This document shows positions 8,660 to 16,314 of a DNA stretch of 64,000 nucleotides, in pieces. A program made the position numbers and the translations under genes. The notes beneath the pieces were generated by a model. The model worked only from the letters and a program-made list of their open reading frames with translations. It had not been told where the DNA came from and made no database searches. The stretch comes from Arthrobacter sp. AL12 (GTDB lineage Bacteria > Actinomycetota > Actinomycetes > Actinomycetales > Micrococcaceae): contig NZ_JASBQY010000005.1 of NCBI RefSeq assembly GCF_029960645.1, forward strand, positions 62,001-126,000, written 5' to 3'. Each line of letters starts with the position of its first letter. The stretch's first letter is position 1.

Positions 8660-9727
8660 TCAGAGGCTTTCGGCCCGCGCGGACCCAGCCCCCGCGGCGG
8701 ACAGCTCCGTGAGCCAGGCGTCGAGCTGGCGGGGATGTCGGAAGAGCACTACGGGTGGCATCGCTGGATCCGAATCGATACTGCGCATCACCTGTCGTTT
8801 CCGTGTGAACGACCGGAAGTGCCACCGGATTATCGAGTCCTGGATGAAGAGCCGGCCCAGGGTTTCCTGGTTGCCGTTGCAGACCGGTTCCCGGGTCACG
8901 GCCCGCCGCAGCGTGCGGCGTACCAGCCGGGCCAACGAAAGCCAGCGCGGATAGTCCAGGCCGACGACGAGCTCCGCCCGCGGCAGAACCACATCCCGCC
9001 ACACCCCGTAAGCGCTGTCCAGCACCCAGCGGTCCTGGGCAGCAATCGCGGCCGCGAGCTCCCGCTGCTCCTCGACGGTGCGCTGCTGCCACCCGGGCAG
9101 CCAGCCAATGTCATCGTCCGCCGAGAACTCGGGCAGCCCGGTCGCCTGAGCGTAGGCGCGGGCGGCGGAAGACTTGCCGCTGCCGGTCACCCCGTAGAAG
9201 AGGACCCGGGAGGGTGCAGCCGGGGGTGGTTCGGCGCCGGTGCCGGCCTTAAGGCTTCCGAGTGGTTTGCGGTACCAGTCTGCTGTTTCCGTGGCGACGG
9301 TTCGGTTGCCGGCGGTGTCCAGGGCTTCGTACGAATACGTCGCGGTGCCGCCGGTGGGCCGGAAGCCCAGGCCGAGGTAGAGATGGAGTGCCGCCGTGTT
9401 GCCGGGCTCGACACCAAGGATGATCTCGCCGTGGCCGGCCAGCCTGGCTTGCTCCTCCAGCCAGAGGCAGACCGCTCCGGCTATCCCCGCTCCCCTGCTG
9501 CCGGGGTACACGAAGAGATGCTTCAGCTCAGGGACGGGCCCGCCCCGGAAATCCAGCACAGCCCCGCCGTGCGGGGTTTCCCCGGTCCACGCCGTGGCGT
9601 AGATCAGCTCCCCGGCCGCCTGCCGTTCCAGAAAACCTTCGGCGATCCGTGAGTTCGAAGGTTCGTGCCGGACGAGGGCGGGAAGATCACTCGCCTGGCA
9701 CTTGCGGATGATCACAGACGCGTTCAT
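8660..9727 (-). CDS. Fusion of GNAT acetyltransferase and P-loop kinase domains
   Basis: 355 residues with two enzymatic domains. Residues 1-135 are a GNAT N-acetyltransferase (LKHLFVYPGSRGAGIAG is the acetyl-CoA loop; NTAALHLYLGLGFRPTGG the C-terminal strand). After a linker rich in Ala and Pro, residues about 174-340 form a nucleoside/shikimate-kinase-like P-loop domain with Walker A GVTGSGKSS (179-187), a DRWVLDSAYG strand and an Arg-rich lid region, resembling DNA topology modulation (FlaR-like) kinases. Substrates are unknown. The ATG at 9727 has only a weak ribosome site. Both halves are separately common; the fusion is less so. Confidence 0.75.
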   Translation of the reverse strand: MNASVIIRKCQASDLPALVRHEPSNSRIAEGFLERQAAGELIYATAWTGETPHGGAVLDFRGGPVPELKHLFVYPGSRGAGIAGAVCLWLEEQARLAGHGEIILGVEPGNTAALHLYLGLGFRPTGGTATYSYEALDTAGNRTVATETADWYRKPLGSLKAGTGAEPPPAAPSRVLFYGVTGSGKSSAARAYAQATGLPEFSADDDIGWLPGWQQRTVEEQRELAAAIAAQDRWVLDSAYGVWRDVVLPRAELVVGLDYPRWLSLARLVRRTLRRAVTREPVCNGNQETLGRLFIQDSIIRWHFRSFTRKRQVMRSIDSDPAMPPVVLFRHPRQLDAWLTELSAAGAGSARAESL

Positions 9728-9855
9728 GGTCCCTGCCCCTGGTTACAGCCCTGCCGGGCCCTGCCACTATTGCGCATCGACATTGCGTATTCGGCGATAC
9801 GCTAGCACCCCTACTACGGCAAGCGGATCAGGGCTGTGTGTGCCACACTGATCCG

Positions 9856-10281
9856 ATGTCCGAGTTCACCGTCCTCGCCGGTGCCCCCTTCTCCGATTCG
9901 GAGGTACTGGCGCTCTACGAATCCGTGGGCTGGGGTGCGTATACCCGGGAACCCAACGTCCTGGCCGAGGCCGTGCGCGGTTCATCCTTCGTAGTCACGG
10001 CCCGGAACAGCGGCGGGGCGCTGGTTGGGATGGCCCGGACGATCTCCGACGACGCGACCATCTGCTACCTGCAGGACATCCTCGTGGACCCGGCTTTCCA
10101 GAAATCGGGCGCCGGCCGCGCGCTGTTGGAGACCGTGCTGGTGCGCTACCGGCACGTCCGGCAGCTGGTACTGATCACTGACAACGAACCGCGCCAGCGT
10201 GCCTTCTACGAGGCCCTCGGCTTCACCGAGGGTTCGGATTTCCGACCTGACCCGGTGCGCGTGTTTGTGCAGTTCCGCTAG
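9856..10281 (+). CDS. GNAT family N-acetyltransferase
   Basis: 141 residues, a compact GNAT protein. The acetyl-CoA binding motif lies at about 75-90 (ILVDPAFQKSGAGRALLE), followed by RQLVLITDNEPRQRAFYEALGF, the usual C-terminal part of the fold. Substrate unknown. ATG at 9856 is chosen; a GTG 18 nt upstream is also in frame. There is no Shine-Dalgarno, and CACACT ends 6 nt before the ATG, compatible with leaderless expression. It is divergent from the GNAT-kinase gene. Confidence 0.8.
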   Translation: MSEFTVLAGAPFSDSEVLALYESVGWGAYTREPNVLAEAVRGSSFVVTARNSGGALVGMARTISDDATICYLQDILVDPAFQKSGAGRALLETVLVRYRHVRQLVLITDNEPRQRAFYEALGFTEGSDFRPDPVRVFVQFR

Positions 10282-10335
10282 CCCTGGGTGGCCCGCATAC
10301 CTGGGGCTTTGCGGCGCAGCCGATACGCCCAACGA

Positions 10336-10755
10336 TCAGGGAGCCGCGGCAGCCCCGGTTCTGGGAGGCAGGCCCTTCCAAAGAACAATGGCTGCGATTG
10401 CGCCCGCACATGCGATGAGGACCAACGGCGTTTGGAAAACTGCGGCCAGAATGGCTATGCCTGAATCCGGTATGGGTTTCGACGCCGAAAATATCGATGC
10501 CATGTCGATCATCAATGCGGTCGCGTAGCCGGCGAGCTCGTAGATCAGGTACTTAAGCCCAAACACGGTGGCGGCGAAGGTCAGAACGAAAACAAAATCC
10601 ACATCCTCGGGAAATTCGCTCAGGGGGACATTTGCCACACCTTGATAAACATCACCTGAATGAAACCAAAAGCCCGCCAGCTGAGTTACGGCCATCAGAA
10701 TAACGACGGCACAGTACCGCAGCGCCACGGTACCCTTTGTCCCTTGGAGAGCCAT
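10336..10755 (-). CDS. Hypothetical membrane protein
   Basis: 139 residues with four predicted membrane segments: YCAVVILMAVTQLAGFWF, FVFVLTFAATVFGLKYLIYE, a short middle one and PLVLIACAGAIAAIVLW. The loop after the first helix is acidic (SEFPEDVD). No family recognised. CATACT lies 6 nt upstream of the ATG at 10755, again suggesting a leaderless start. Composition is slightly lower in GC than its neighbours. Confidence 0.6.
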   Translation of the reverse strand: MALQGTKGTVALRYCAVVILMAVTQLAGFWFHSGDVYQGVANVPLSEFPEDVDFVFVLTFAATVFGLKYLIYELAGYATALMIDMASIFSASKPIPDSGIAILAAVFQTPLVLIACAGAIAAIVLWKGLPPRTGAAAAP

Positions 10756-10885
10756 GGCGTTAGTATGGCATTGTTGGCACCTCGGGCCCGTTTCGTTTGC
10801 GCAACGCTCTCCGGGACAGGCTCAGCGGTATCCCCGGATCCAGGCATCTGTAGCCCGTGAATGCCATTCCGATTAGGGTCGTGTG

Positions 10886-11278
10886 ATGCACAAATCCAGG
10901 CTCGATCGTCCAGTGCTTTTTGTATCGGAACTGGGTTTGCTGACTGTGGGGTTGGTGCTGGCGGGCATAGGGTTCGCAAATTTTGGCGGCGCATTCCGCT
11001 CCGATCGGCTTGCATTCCTGGGTGCGATGGTTTTTCTGTCGGCCGGCGTCTGGTGCTGCGCAGTGAGCCTAATGGCGTTGTTGGGACGTCCCCGTTCAGC
11101 GGTCGCAAGGGCCACCTGGATGGCGGCCGGGTGGGTGGGAGCGGCCTATCCTCTGAGTCTGGCCTTTACATTTCTCGGCGGCGCGTACATGGCAGCTGCG
11201 CCGATCGTGATGGCAGGGCTGGTCCTCGCTTTGATCTCAACCGGAAAGAACCGAACGCGTAGTGCCAATTTGCCATGA
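10886..11278 (+). CDS. Hypothetical four-helix membrane protein
   Basis: 130 residues with four hydrophobic segments (LGLLTVGLVLAGIGFANFG, LAFLGAMVFLSAGVWCCAV, a third around residue 80 and APIVMAGLVLALI). No family recognised. ATG at 10886 is favoured over GTG 10883 because TAGGGT (10874-10879) sits exactly 6 nt upstream, as expected for a leaderless mRNA, and no ribosome site is present. It is divergent from the preceding membrane-protein gene, with a 130-bp shared upstream region. Confidence 0.6.
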   Translation: MHKSRLDRPVLFVSELGLLTVGLVLAGIGFANFGGAFRSDRLAFLGAMVFLSAGVWCCAVSLMALLGRPRSAVARATWMAAGWVGAAYPLSLAFTFLGGAYMAAAPIVMAGLVLALISTGKNRTRSANLP

Positions 11279-11377
11279 TCCCTCGGTGGCAGCAGCACCG
11301 CTCCCGGCAGGACCGCCCCCCATTACGCATCGTCGATAAGCCATCACCCCAGGCCGAGCCGCGGAGCATACCCAGCC

Positions 11378-13045
11378 TCACTCCAGCCGGAAATAACGGT
11401 TTCGCCGTGGCACCTGGCGCGGATCGACGTGCGGTGGCGGGATGAACCACGGGACGCTGCTTCGCAGTTCGATGGTCCACTGTTCCTTGTGGATTAGGTG
11501 ATGGTGATAGGAGCAGAGAAGTGCCGCGTTCTCTGTGGCGGTGCTTCCGCCGCGGGACCAGTAGTTGATGTGGTGGGCCTCGCACCAGGGCGCCGGGATG
11601 GCGCACTGGGGAAACGCACATCCCCTGTCCCGCGCCGTGATGGCCTTGCGGATGTGCGGCGGGAAGACCCGCGATGTGCGTCCGATGTCCAGGATCCGGC
11701 CTTGTCCACCCAGCACAATCGGGATGATGTCGGCGTCGCAGGCGAGCTTGCGCACGGTTGAGGCCGAGACAGGGCCGGTGAACATCAGAGTCCCGGCATT
11801 GGAGCCCGGGGCACGCGTCTCCGCCTCGGCGGCGCCGAGCCGTTCCAGCAGGTCACGGTAGTCAATGGTGACCATCACCTGCGGGCGCAGCCCTCCCGCG
11901 GCGGGCAGGTCTCCGGCGGCGAGGGCCACTTTGCAGGCACCGACGAGGCCGTCGAGTAGCCGCTGCGGCCGGGTCCGCTGATCCAGCCGTTCCGCCGCAG
12001 CCTCGTCGTCCGCATCGCCGTCGACGCCGGGACCAGCCCCGGGCCCGGTTTGGGAGGGGGAATCGTTGCCGTCGCCTGGCCCGGATGCGACGCCGGTCCG
12101 CGGGTTGGTGGCGGTGTTCATGACCGTGATCAGGTGTTCGAATTGGTCGGTTGTGGCGAAGATTTCCAGATGCTGCAGTCCGCGGTGTGCCCGGCGGATG
12201 AAGGCGCCCTGGCGCTGGCGCAGTTCCTGCTCGCTGGGTTCCTCGCCGTCCTGGTCCAAGGCGTCCGTCCAGCGTTTGGCGATCCGGGTCAGAAAGTCCG
12301 GGTCGTTCTCGACCGCCGTCCGGGTGAGGGCATGCTCCATCCGCGCGGCGTCCCCGGGTGCGGACACATGCCGGACACTGTCCAGGGAAAGGCTGATGAT
12401 GGTCGCCGTCCGTGAGCTGATGTCCCCCGATGCGGTCACAGCCGCGAGTTCCTCTTTGGCGGCCGGCAGGGGCTGTCCCGATATGCCTGTTCGCGGCAGG
12501 ACGTCCGCGACGAGGGCAAGCCGGCGTCGGGCTTCCGGGGCACTGATCCGCAGCCGCGCCCGCAGGAATTCCGCGGTGTTCCGGTATCCGTCGTCGACCC
12601 ATCCCGGGGAAGGAGCAGTGCCTTCCTGTTCATTCCAGATGGGGTCCGGTGGAGTAGTCTTCGGCGCACTAGCCTCCGCATTCCAGCCAGTCAACCAGCC
12701 GGCAGGCGCGTTGGCGCCAAACTTCGCGGCGGCAGTCCTGGCTCCAGCCGCTGCCTGGGTTCGGGTCCGGTCGACCGCCCCCGCGGCCACGAGCTGGAAG
12801 TAATCGACCATGCGGGACAGCTCCTCCACACGGTCAGCGAAGTCCGCGGCTTCCGCCACTCCGAACAGCGCCGCAGCGGGCACAGCCGTCCCGTTGCAGG
12901 AGCGGAGCAGGGCAAGCGCCGCATCAAGGGCACCGTCCACGCCCTCCGCTTCGGGAGGAACGGGCGCGAGCCGGGAAACGCCCGGGAGGATCACGCCGCC
13001 AGGCCGGGTGGCCTGTAGCGGGATGAAATCTCCAATGGCTTCCAT
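11378..13045 (-). CDS. DUF222 / HNH endonuclease (13E12-repeat-like family)
   Basis: 555 residues. The N-terminal two thirds is a DUF222-type region (ELSRMVDYFQLVAAGAVDRT, FLRARLRISAPEARRRL, GGLRPQVMVTIDYRDLLERLG). The C terminus is an HNH nuclease with ITARDRGCAFPQCAIP, CEAHHINYWSRGG (catalytic His pair) and NAALLCSYHHHLIH. Such genes are multicopy in Arthrobacter and mycobacteria; a mobile or recombination role is suspected but unproven. ATG 13045 is preceded by TAGTGT at 6 nt. Its 5' end and promoter are duplicated immediately upstream. Confidence 0.85.
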   Translation of the reverse strand: MEAIGDFIPLQATRPGGVILPGVSRLAPVPPEAEGVDGALDAALALLRSCNGTAVPAAALFGVAEAADFADRVEELSRMVDYFQLVAAGAVDRTRTQAAAGARTAAAKFGANAPAGWLTGWNAEASAPKTTPPDPIWNEQEGTAPSPGWVDDGYRNTAEFLRARLRISAPEARRRLALVADVLPRTGISGQPLPAAKEELAAVTASGDISSRTATIISLSLDSVRHVSAPGDAARMEHALTRTAVENDPDFLTRIAKRWTDALDQDGEEPSEQELRQRQGAFIRRAHRGLQHLEIFATTDQFEHLITVMNTATNPRTGVASGPGDGNDSPSQTGPGAGPGVDGDADDEAAAERLDQRTRPQRLLDGLVGACKVALAAGDLPAAGGLRPQVMVTIDYRDLLERLGAAEAETRAPGSNAGTLMFTGPVSASTVRKLACDADIIPIVLGGQGRILDIGRTSRVFPPHIRKAITARDRGCAFPQCAIPAPWCEAHHINYWSRGGSTATENAALLCSYHHHLIHKEQWTIELRSSVPWFIPPPHVDPRQVPRRNRYFRLE

Positions 13046-13194
13046 GACTCAACACTACTTTTGAGGTGTGACAGAAACGGGTGTGAGCCGGGCAACGCCA
13101 GGGAGGATGCCGGCGCCAGGCCGGGTGGCCTGTACCGGGACGAAATCTGCAATGGCTTCCATGACTCAACACTACTTTTGAGGTGTGACACTAA
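12968..13194. repeat. 117-bp tandem duplication of the HNH gene 5' end and promoter
   Basis: Copy 1 (12968 to about 13077) and copy 2 (13085 to about 13194) are offset by exactly 117 bp and differ at only a few positions. Each contains the -10 box TAGTGT, an ATG, and the first 25-30 codons of the DUF222 gene. The segment from the codons down to GAGGTGTGACA is nearly identical. 117 is a multiple of 3, yet copy 2 ends in a stop codon formed by the promoter of copy 1 (TAG at 13055-13057), so the copies are not joined in one frame. Confidence 0.9.
13055..13162 (-). pseudogene. Truncated duplicate start of the HNH gene (35 codons)
   Basis: Copy 2 of the 117-bp duplication opens a 35-residue frame, MEAIADFVPVQATRPG and onward, nearly the same as the first residues of the intact protein (MEAIGDFIPLQATRPG). 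It stops at a TAG at 13055-13057 that is also part of the -10 box TAGTGT (13052-13057) of the intact gene. It has its own TAGTGT 6 nt upstream (13169-13174) and could be transcribed and translated as a short leader peptide. It is probably a duplication by-product. Confidence 0.65.
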
Positions 13195-13304
13195 CGCGCC
13201 CAGCTGTTCGGCCCGGATACGGGCGGGATCCACGCCGGCGTCAAGGCCAGCCCCGCGGAGTCACACTCCGGCCGGCACGGGCAGTGCCGTGGGAAACTGG
13301 GGGC

Positions 13305-13892
13305 ATGGACAGCCCTGTTGCCCCGACCTCCAGCCCGGCACTCCCCCACAGCACAGAGCCCAACGAAGCACAGCCCCCCGCCGCACAAACCGAGCTCCCC
13401 ATCGAGCTGCGCCGGCCCCACGGTCCCCGTGATCCCGGTGACGCCTGGGTTGAGGGTGAGCGTGGCCGGTTCTGGGGGCGCTTTGGCTCGGCGGGTCTAC
13501 TCGTCCACGACTCCGCTAAGGGCATCCTGCTTCAGCACCGGGCCCTGTGGAGCGACCAGGGCGGCACCTGGGGCCTCCCGGGCGGAGCCCTGCACCAGGG
13601 CGAAGAGGCAGTCCACGGCGCCCTGCGCGAGGCAAAGGAAGAAGCAGCCGTTCCGCCGGAGAACGTCCGGGTACTGTTCACCTCGGTCTTCGACGTCGGC
13701 TATTGGAGCTACACGACGGTCGCTGTCGAAGTCGTGGACGCGTTTGAACCGGAAATCAGCGACCCGGAAAGCCTGGAGCTGCAGTGGGTGCCGGTTGAGC
13801 TCGTCGGCGACAAGGAATTACATCCCGGGTTCGGAGCGGCCTGGCCGGTCCTGCGCGGCAGGCTGTTGGGGCTCGACGCCGGAACGGACTGA
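13305..13892 (+). CDS. Nudix hydrolase
   Basis: 195 residues. A hydrolase of nucleoside diphosphates linked to another moiety. The Nudix box spans about residues 96-118: GALHQGEEAVHGALREAKEE, followed by AAV. It keeps the REx2EE metal ligands but has Ala where the last Gly of GX5EX7REUXEEXGU is expected. A Pro/Ser-rich N-terminal stretch of about 45 residues precedes the domain, and an SLELQWVPVELV segment, common in Nudix proteins, follows. ATG 13305 has a CTGGGGG upstream. The substrate cannot be told. Confidence 0.85.
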   Translation: MDSPVAPTSSPALPHSTEPNEAQPPAAQTELPIELRRPHGPRDPGDAWVEGERGRFWGRFGSAGLLVHDSAKGILLQHRALWSDQGGTWGLPGGALHQGEEAVHGALREAKEEAAVPPENVRVLFTSVFDVGYWSYTTVAVEVVDAFEPEISDPESLELQWVPVELVGDKELHPGFGAAWPVLRGRLLGLDAGTD

Positions 13893-13909
13893 GCCCTCGA
13901 CGCGGGCCC

Positions 13910-13990
13910 GGGGCAGCAGCCAGGAATGGGGGCAGCCAGGAACGGGGGCAGCCAGGAACGGGGGCCGTCAGGAATGGGGGCAGCCAGACC
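13910..13990. repeat. 16-bp tandem repeat
   Basis: About five units of GGGGGCAGCCAGGAAC or close variants lie in the 176-bp gap between the Nudix and VOC genes. Two central units are identical; the others differ by one to four bases. Non-coding on present evidence. Confidence 0.75.
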
Positions 13991-14068
13991 CAGCAGCCGG
14001 CAACAACAGCGGCATCCCGCTCCGGAATCAGCATTCCGCTCTGGAACAGTCCGTCCTAAGGTTCGGTT

Positions 14069-14494
14069 ATGACGTCTGAAAATCACACCCCCCTTGTCCG
14101 GCAGCTGCGCCTCGTCGTCAAGACGGAGGACTACGACGCCGCCCTGACCTTCTACCGGGACGTGCTGGGACTCGTGGAACGTGAAGTGGTTCCCAGCGAG
14201 GGGGATGCGCGCATCACGATCCTCGAAGCTGGCCGCGCCACCCTGGAGCTTTCCAACCCGGCGCAGGTCCAGCACATCGACCAGGTGGAGGCCGACGGGC
14301 AGCCGAGCGCCCGGATCCGGGTCGCCTTCGAGGTCGACGATACGGAAGAAGCCACCCGGTACCTCGTGGAAGCCGGTGGCACGCTCATAGCGGAACCTCG
14401 GGAAACGCCGTGGCGCTCGGTGAACTCACGGCTCACCGGCCCTGCCGGGCTCCAGATCACGCTGTTCCAGGAACTGGACCGGCCCGCAGGCTAG
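14069..14494 (+). CDS. VOC family (glyoxalase/bleomycin-resistance fold) protein
   Basis: 141 residues with one vicinal-oxygen-chelate domain: QLRLVVKTEDYDAALTFYRDVLGL at the start, then ILEAGRATLELSNP, RVAFEVDDTEEATRYLVEAGG, and a C-terminal strand PAGLQITLFQELD that carries the usual Glu. The metal-binding His expected in the first strand is replaced (LRLVV), so the protein may be non-catalytic. TAAGGT lies 6 nt before ATG 14069, indicating a leaderless transcript. Confidence 0.8.
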   Translation: MTSENHTPLVRQLRLVVKTEDYDAALTFYRDVLGLVEREVVPSEGDARITILEAGRATLELSNPAQVQHIDQVEADGQPSARIRVAFEVDDTEEATRYLVEAGGTLIAEPRETPWRSVNSRLTGPAGLQITLFQELDRPAG

Positions 14495-14498
14495 GCGC

Positions 14499-14969
14499 TT
14501 AGGCCTGCTTCGGGGCGGGACGGCGGCGGTACAGCCAGATCAGGCCCAGGATCGGCAGCAGCAGCGGGATAAACGCATAACCGCGGCCAAACAGGGACCA
14601 GACCGTCTCATGCGGGAAATTGACCGAGTCGAACAGGCTGAGGGCCCCGACCACCAGCACTCCCACCAGTTCCACGAGCACCGCCGCAACGGAGACCTTG
14701 AACCAGGTCCGGCCGGACTTCGCGAGGGACACCGTCGCCACCAGGTAGACGACGGCGGCGAAAGCCGACAGCAAATACGCCAGGGGGGCTTCGGAGAACT
14801 TGGTGAGAATCTGGAAACCCGCCCGGGCCGTAGCGGAAATAGCGAACACGGCGTAAACGGCGATCAGCAGCCGGCCGGGACCGGTGTTGCGGGTGTCTTT
14901 TGCCGGGGCCGGGGTCGTTGCGATGTCCTGGTGCGAAGGTTTCGCCGTCACGTTCTCTGCCTCTTCCAC
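14499..14969 (-). CDS. Hypothetical membrane protein of the truB operon
   Basis: 156 residues. After about 30 polar residues there are four hydrophobic segments (LLIAVYAVFAISATARAGF, PLAYLLSAFAAVVYLVATV, VAAVLVELVGVLVVGALSLF, AFIPLLLPILGLIWLYRRR). The loop SVNFPHETVWSLFGRGY before the last helix is the best conserved-looking stretch. GTG 14969 starts 1 nt after the preceding stop, so it is co-transcribed with the 117-residue membrane protein and truB. No function recognised. Confidence 0.7.
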   Translation of the reverse strand: MEEAENVTAKPSHQDIATTPAPAKDTRNTGPGRLLIAVYAVFAISATARAGFQILTKFSEAPLAYLLSAFAAVVYLVATVSLAKSGRTWFKVSVAAVLVELVGVLVVGALSLFDSVNFPHETVWSLFGRGYAFIPLLLPILGLIWLYRRRPAPKQA

Positions 14970-14970
14970 G

Positions 14971-15324
14971 TCAGTACCAAATCTGATTCATTCGGGCCGC
15001 CATCACCAGGGCGGTGACGCCGACGGCGGCGAGCACGAAGTTGCTCCAGCGGGTGCGTTCCAGGATGGCCCAGTACACCGCGCCGACCGGCAGCAGGAGT
15101 GCCGTCAGCAGGTAACCCCAGAACTCCCACGGCTCCCCCGCCATCTGTTCCCCGCCCGCGACCCGGACGATCGACCCGACCAGGTACACCAGCAGGGACA
15201 GTTCGACGGCGGCCACCGAGAGGATCGTCGTGTCGTTCGGGGCCTTCTTGAGGATGCCGGCGCCCAGGCAGATGACGGTGGAGACCAGCCCGACGACAAG
15301 GATGATGTAGAAATACGCGTCCAC
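14971..15324 (-). CDS. Hypothetical four-helix membrane protein of the truB operon
   Basis: 117 residues with four membrane segments: FYIILVVGLVSTVICLGAG, ILSVAAVELSLLVYLVGSIV, WGYLLTALLLPVGAVYWAIL and NFVLAAVGVTALVMAARM. Its GTG start at 15324 overlaps the truB stop by 1 nt (TAGTG), so it is translationally coupled to truB. It likely works with the membrane protein encoded next, but nothing shows what the pair does. Confidence 0.7.
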   Translation of the reverse strand: MDAYFYIILVVGLVSTVICLGAGILKKAPNDTTILSVAAVELSLLVYLVGSIVRVAGGEQMAGEPWEFWGYLLTALLLPVGAVYWAILERTRWSNFVLAAVGVTALVMAARMNQIWY

Positions 15325-16277
15325 TACTGTCCGGCCTGCTGTTCCGCCGTCGGCTGCTTGGGTGCATGCTTCTCATTGTCCGGCGCGAACACCAGCACCG
15401 GTTTGGCGTAGCTGCCCTTGTCCGCGAGCAGGGCCACGAGGGTCCCGTCGGGGGCGAAGCCTGCGGCCGGGTTCTCCGGCGTGGCTGCGCCGGGGGTACC
15501 GGCGGCCGACCCCGCGGCGATCCTGCGGCCGAAGGAGATCTCGGTGGTTTCCTCGTCGCTGAGTTCGCGGTTGGGCATGAGTGCCCGGGCGGCCTGGGAC
15601 ATTTCCAGCACGTCCAGCTCTTCGGCGAGCTGCTCCAGGGTGTGGGCTTGGTCCAGCGTGTAGGGGCCCACCTGGGTGCGGCGCAGCGCCGTCAGGTGAC
15701 CGCCGACGCCGAGCGCGTCGCCGAGGTCGCGGGCCAGGGCCCGGATGTAGGTGCCGGAGGAACACTCGACGGTGACGTCCACGTCCAGGGCCTCGCCGTC
15801 GCGCACGGGACGGAACCCGTGGACCTCGAAACGGTGGATGGTGACCGGCCGTGCGGCTAGCTTGACCTCTTCGCCGGAGCGGACGCGGGCGTAGGCGCGC
15901 TCTCCGTTGACCTTGATGGCGCTGACGCTGCTGGGAATCTGCTGGATCCCACCGGTCAGCGCGGCGACGCCGGCCCTGACGGCTTCCTCGGTGACCGCCG
16001 CGGCGCTGTGCGTCGCGGTGACCTCGCCTTCGGCGTCGTCGGTGACCGTTGATTCGCCCAGGCGGATGGTGGCCGTATAGGTCTTGGAGGTGCCCACAAT
16101 GTAGGTGAGCAGGCGGGTGGCCTTGTTGATGCCGACCACCAGAACGCCCGTGGCCATCGGATCCAGCGTTCCGGCGTGGCCCACTTTTCGGGTACCGGCA
16201 AGCCGCCGCATCCGCCCAACCACATCGTGGCTGGTCCAGCCTTGCGGCTTGTCCACTATTACCAGTCCAGAAAGCAC
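15324..16277 (-). CDS. truB: tRNA pseudouridine-55 synthase
   Basis: 317 residues. Isomerises U55 in the T-loop of tRNAs. The N terminus VLSGLVIVDKPQGWTSHDVV, the catalytic-loop GTLDPMATGVLVVGINKATRL (Asp in GTLDP) and CSSGTYIRALARDLG are typical. A C-terminal extension of about 60 residues contains an Ala/Pro-rich stretch and ends in AEQQAGQ. GTG 16277 is chosen because the protein normally begins here and TATACT lies 7 nt upstream (leaderless). It heads a three-gene operon with two membrane-protein genes. Confidence 0.95.
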   Translation of the reverse strand: MLSGLVIVDKPQGWTSHDVVGRMRRLAGTRKVGHAGTLDPMATGVLVVGINKATRLLTYIVGTSKTYTATIRLGESTVTDDAEGEVTATHSAAAVTEEAVRAGVAALTGGIQQIPSSVSAIKVNGERAYARVRSGEEVKLAARPVTIHRFEVHGFRPVRDGEALDVDVTVECSSGTYIRALARDLGDALGVGGHLTALRRTQVGPYTLDQAHTLEQLAEELDVLEMSQAARALMPNRELSDEETTEISFGRRIAAGSAAGTPGAATPENPAAGFAPDGTLVALLADKGSYAKPVLVFAPDNEKHAPKQPTAEQQAGQ

Positions 16278-16284
16278 GCTCCCC

Positions 16285-16307
16285 AGTATATCTGCGCCGG
16301 TTAGGAT
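16285..16307. promoter_or_regulatory. Divergent pair of leaderless -10 boxes (truB / aminotransferase)
   Basis: The 37 bp between the two start codons contain TATACT on the minus strand (16285-16290), 7 nt before the truB GTG, and TAGGAT on the plus strand (16302-16307), 7 nt before the aminotransferase ATG. Neither gene has a Shine-Dalgarno, so both transcripts probably begin at the start codon. Each -35 region would lie inside the opposite promoter or coding sequence. Confidence 0.65.
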
Positions 16308-16314
16308 GGCAGAC

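Noticed and set aside
10861-11262. Alternative plus-strand frame overlapping the membrane protein at 10886
   Set aside because: Its translation lacks hydrophobic segments or known motifs, whereas the 10886 frame has four membrane helices and a correctly placed -10 box.
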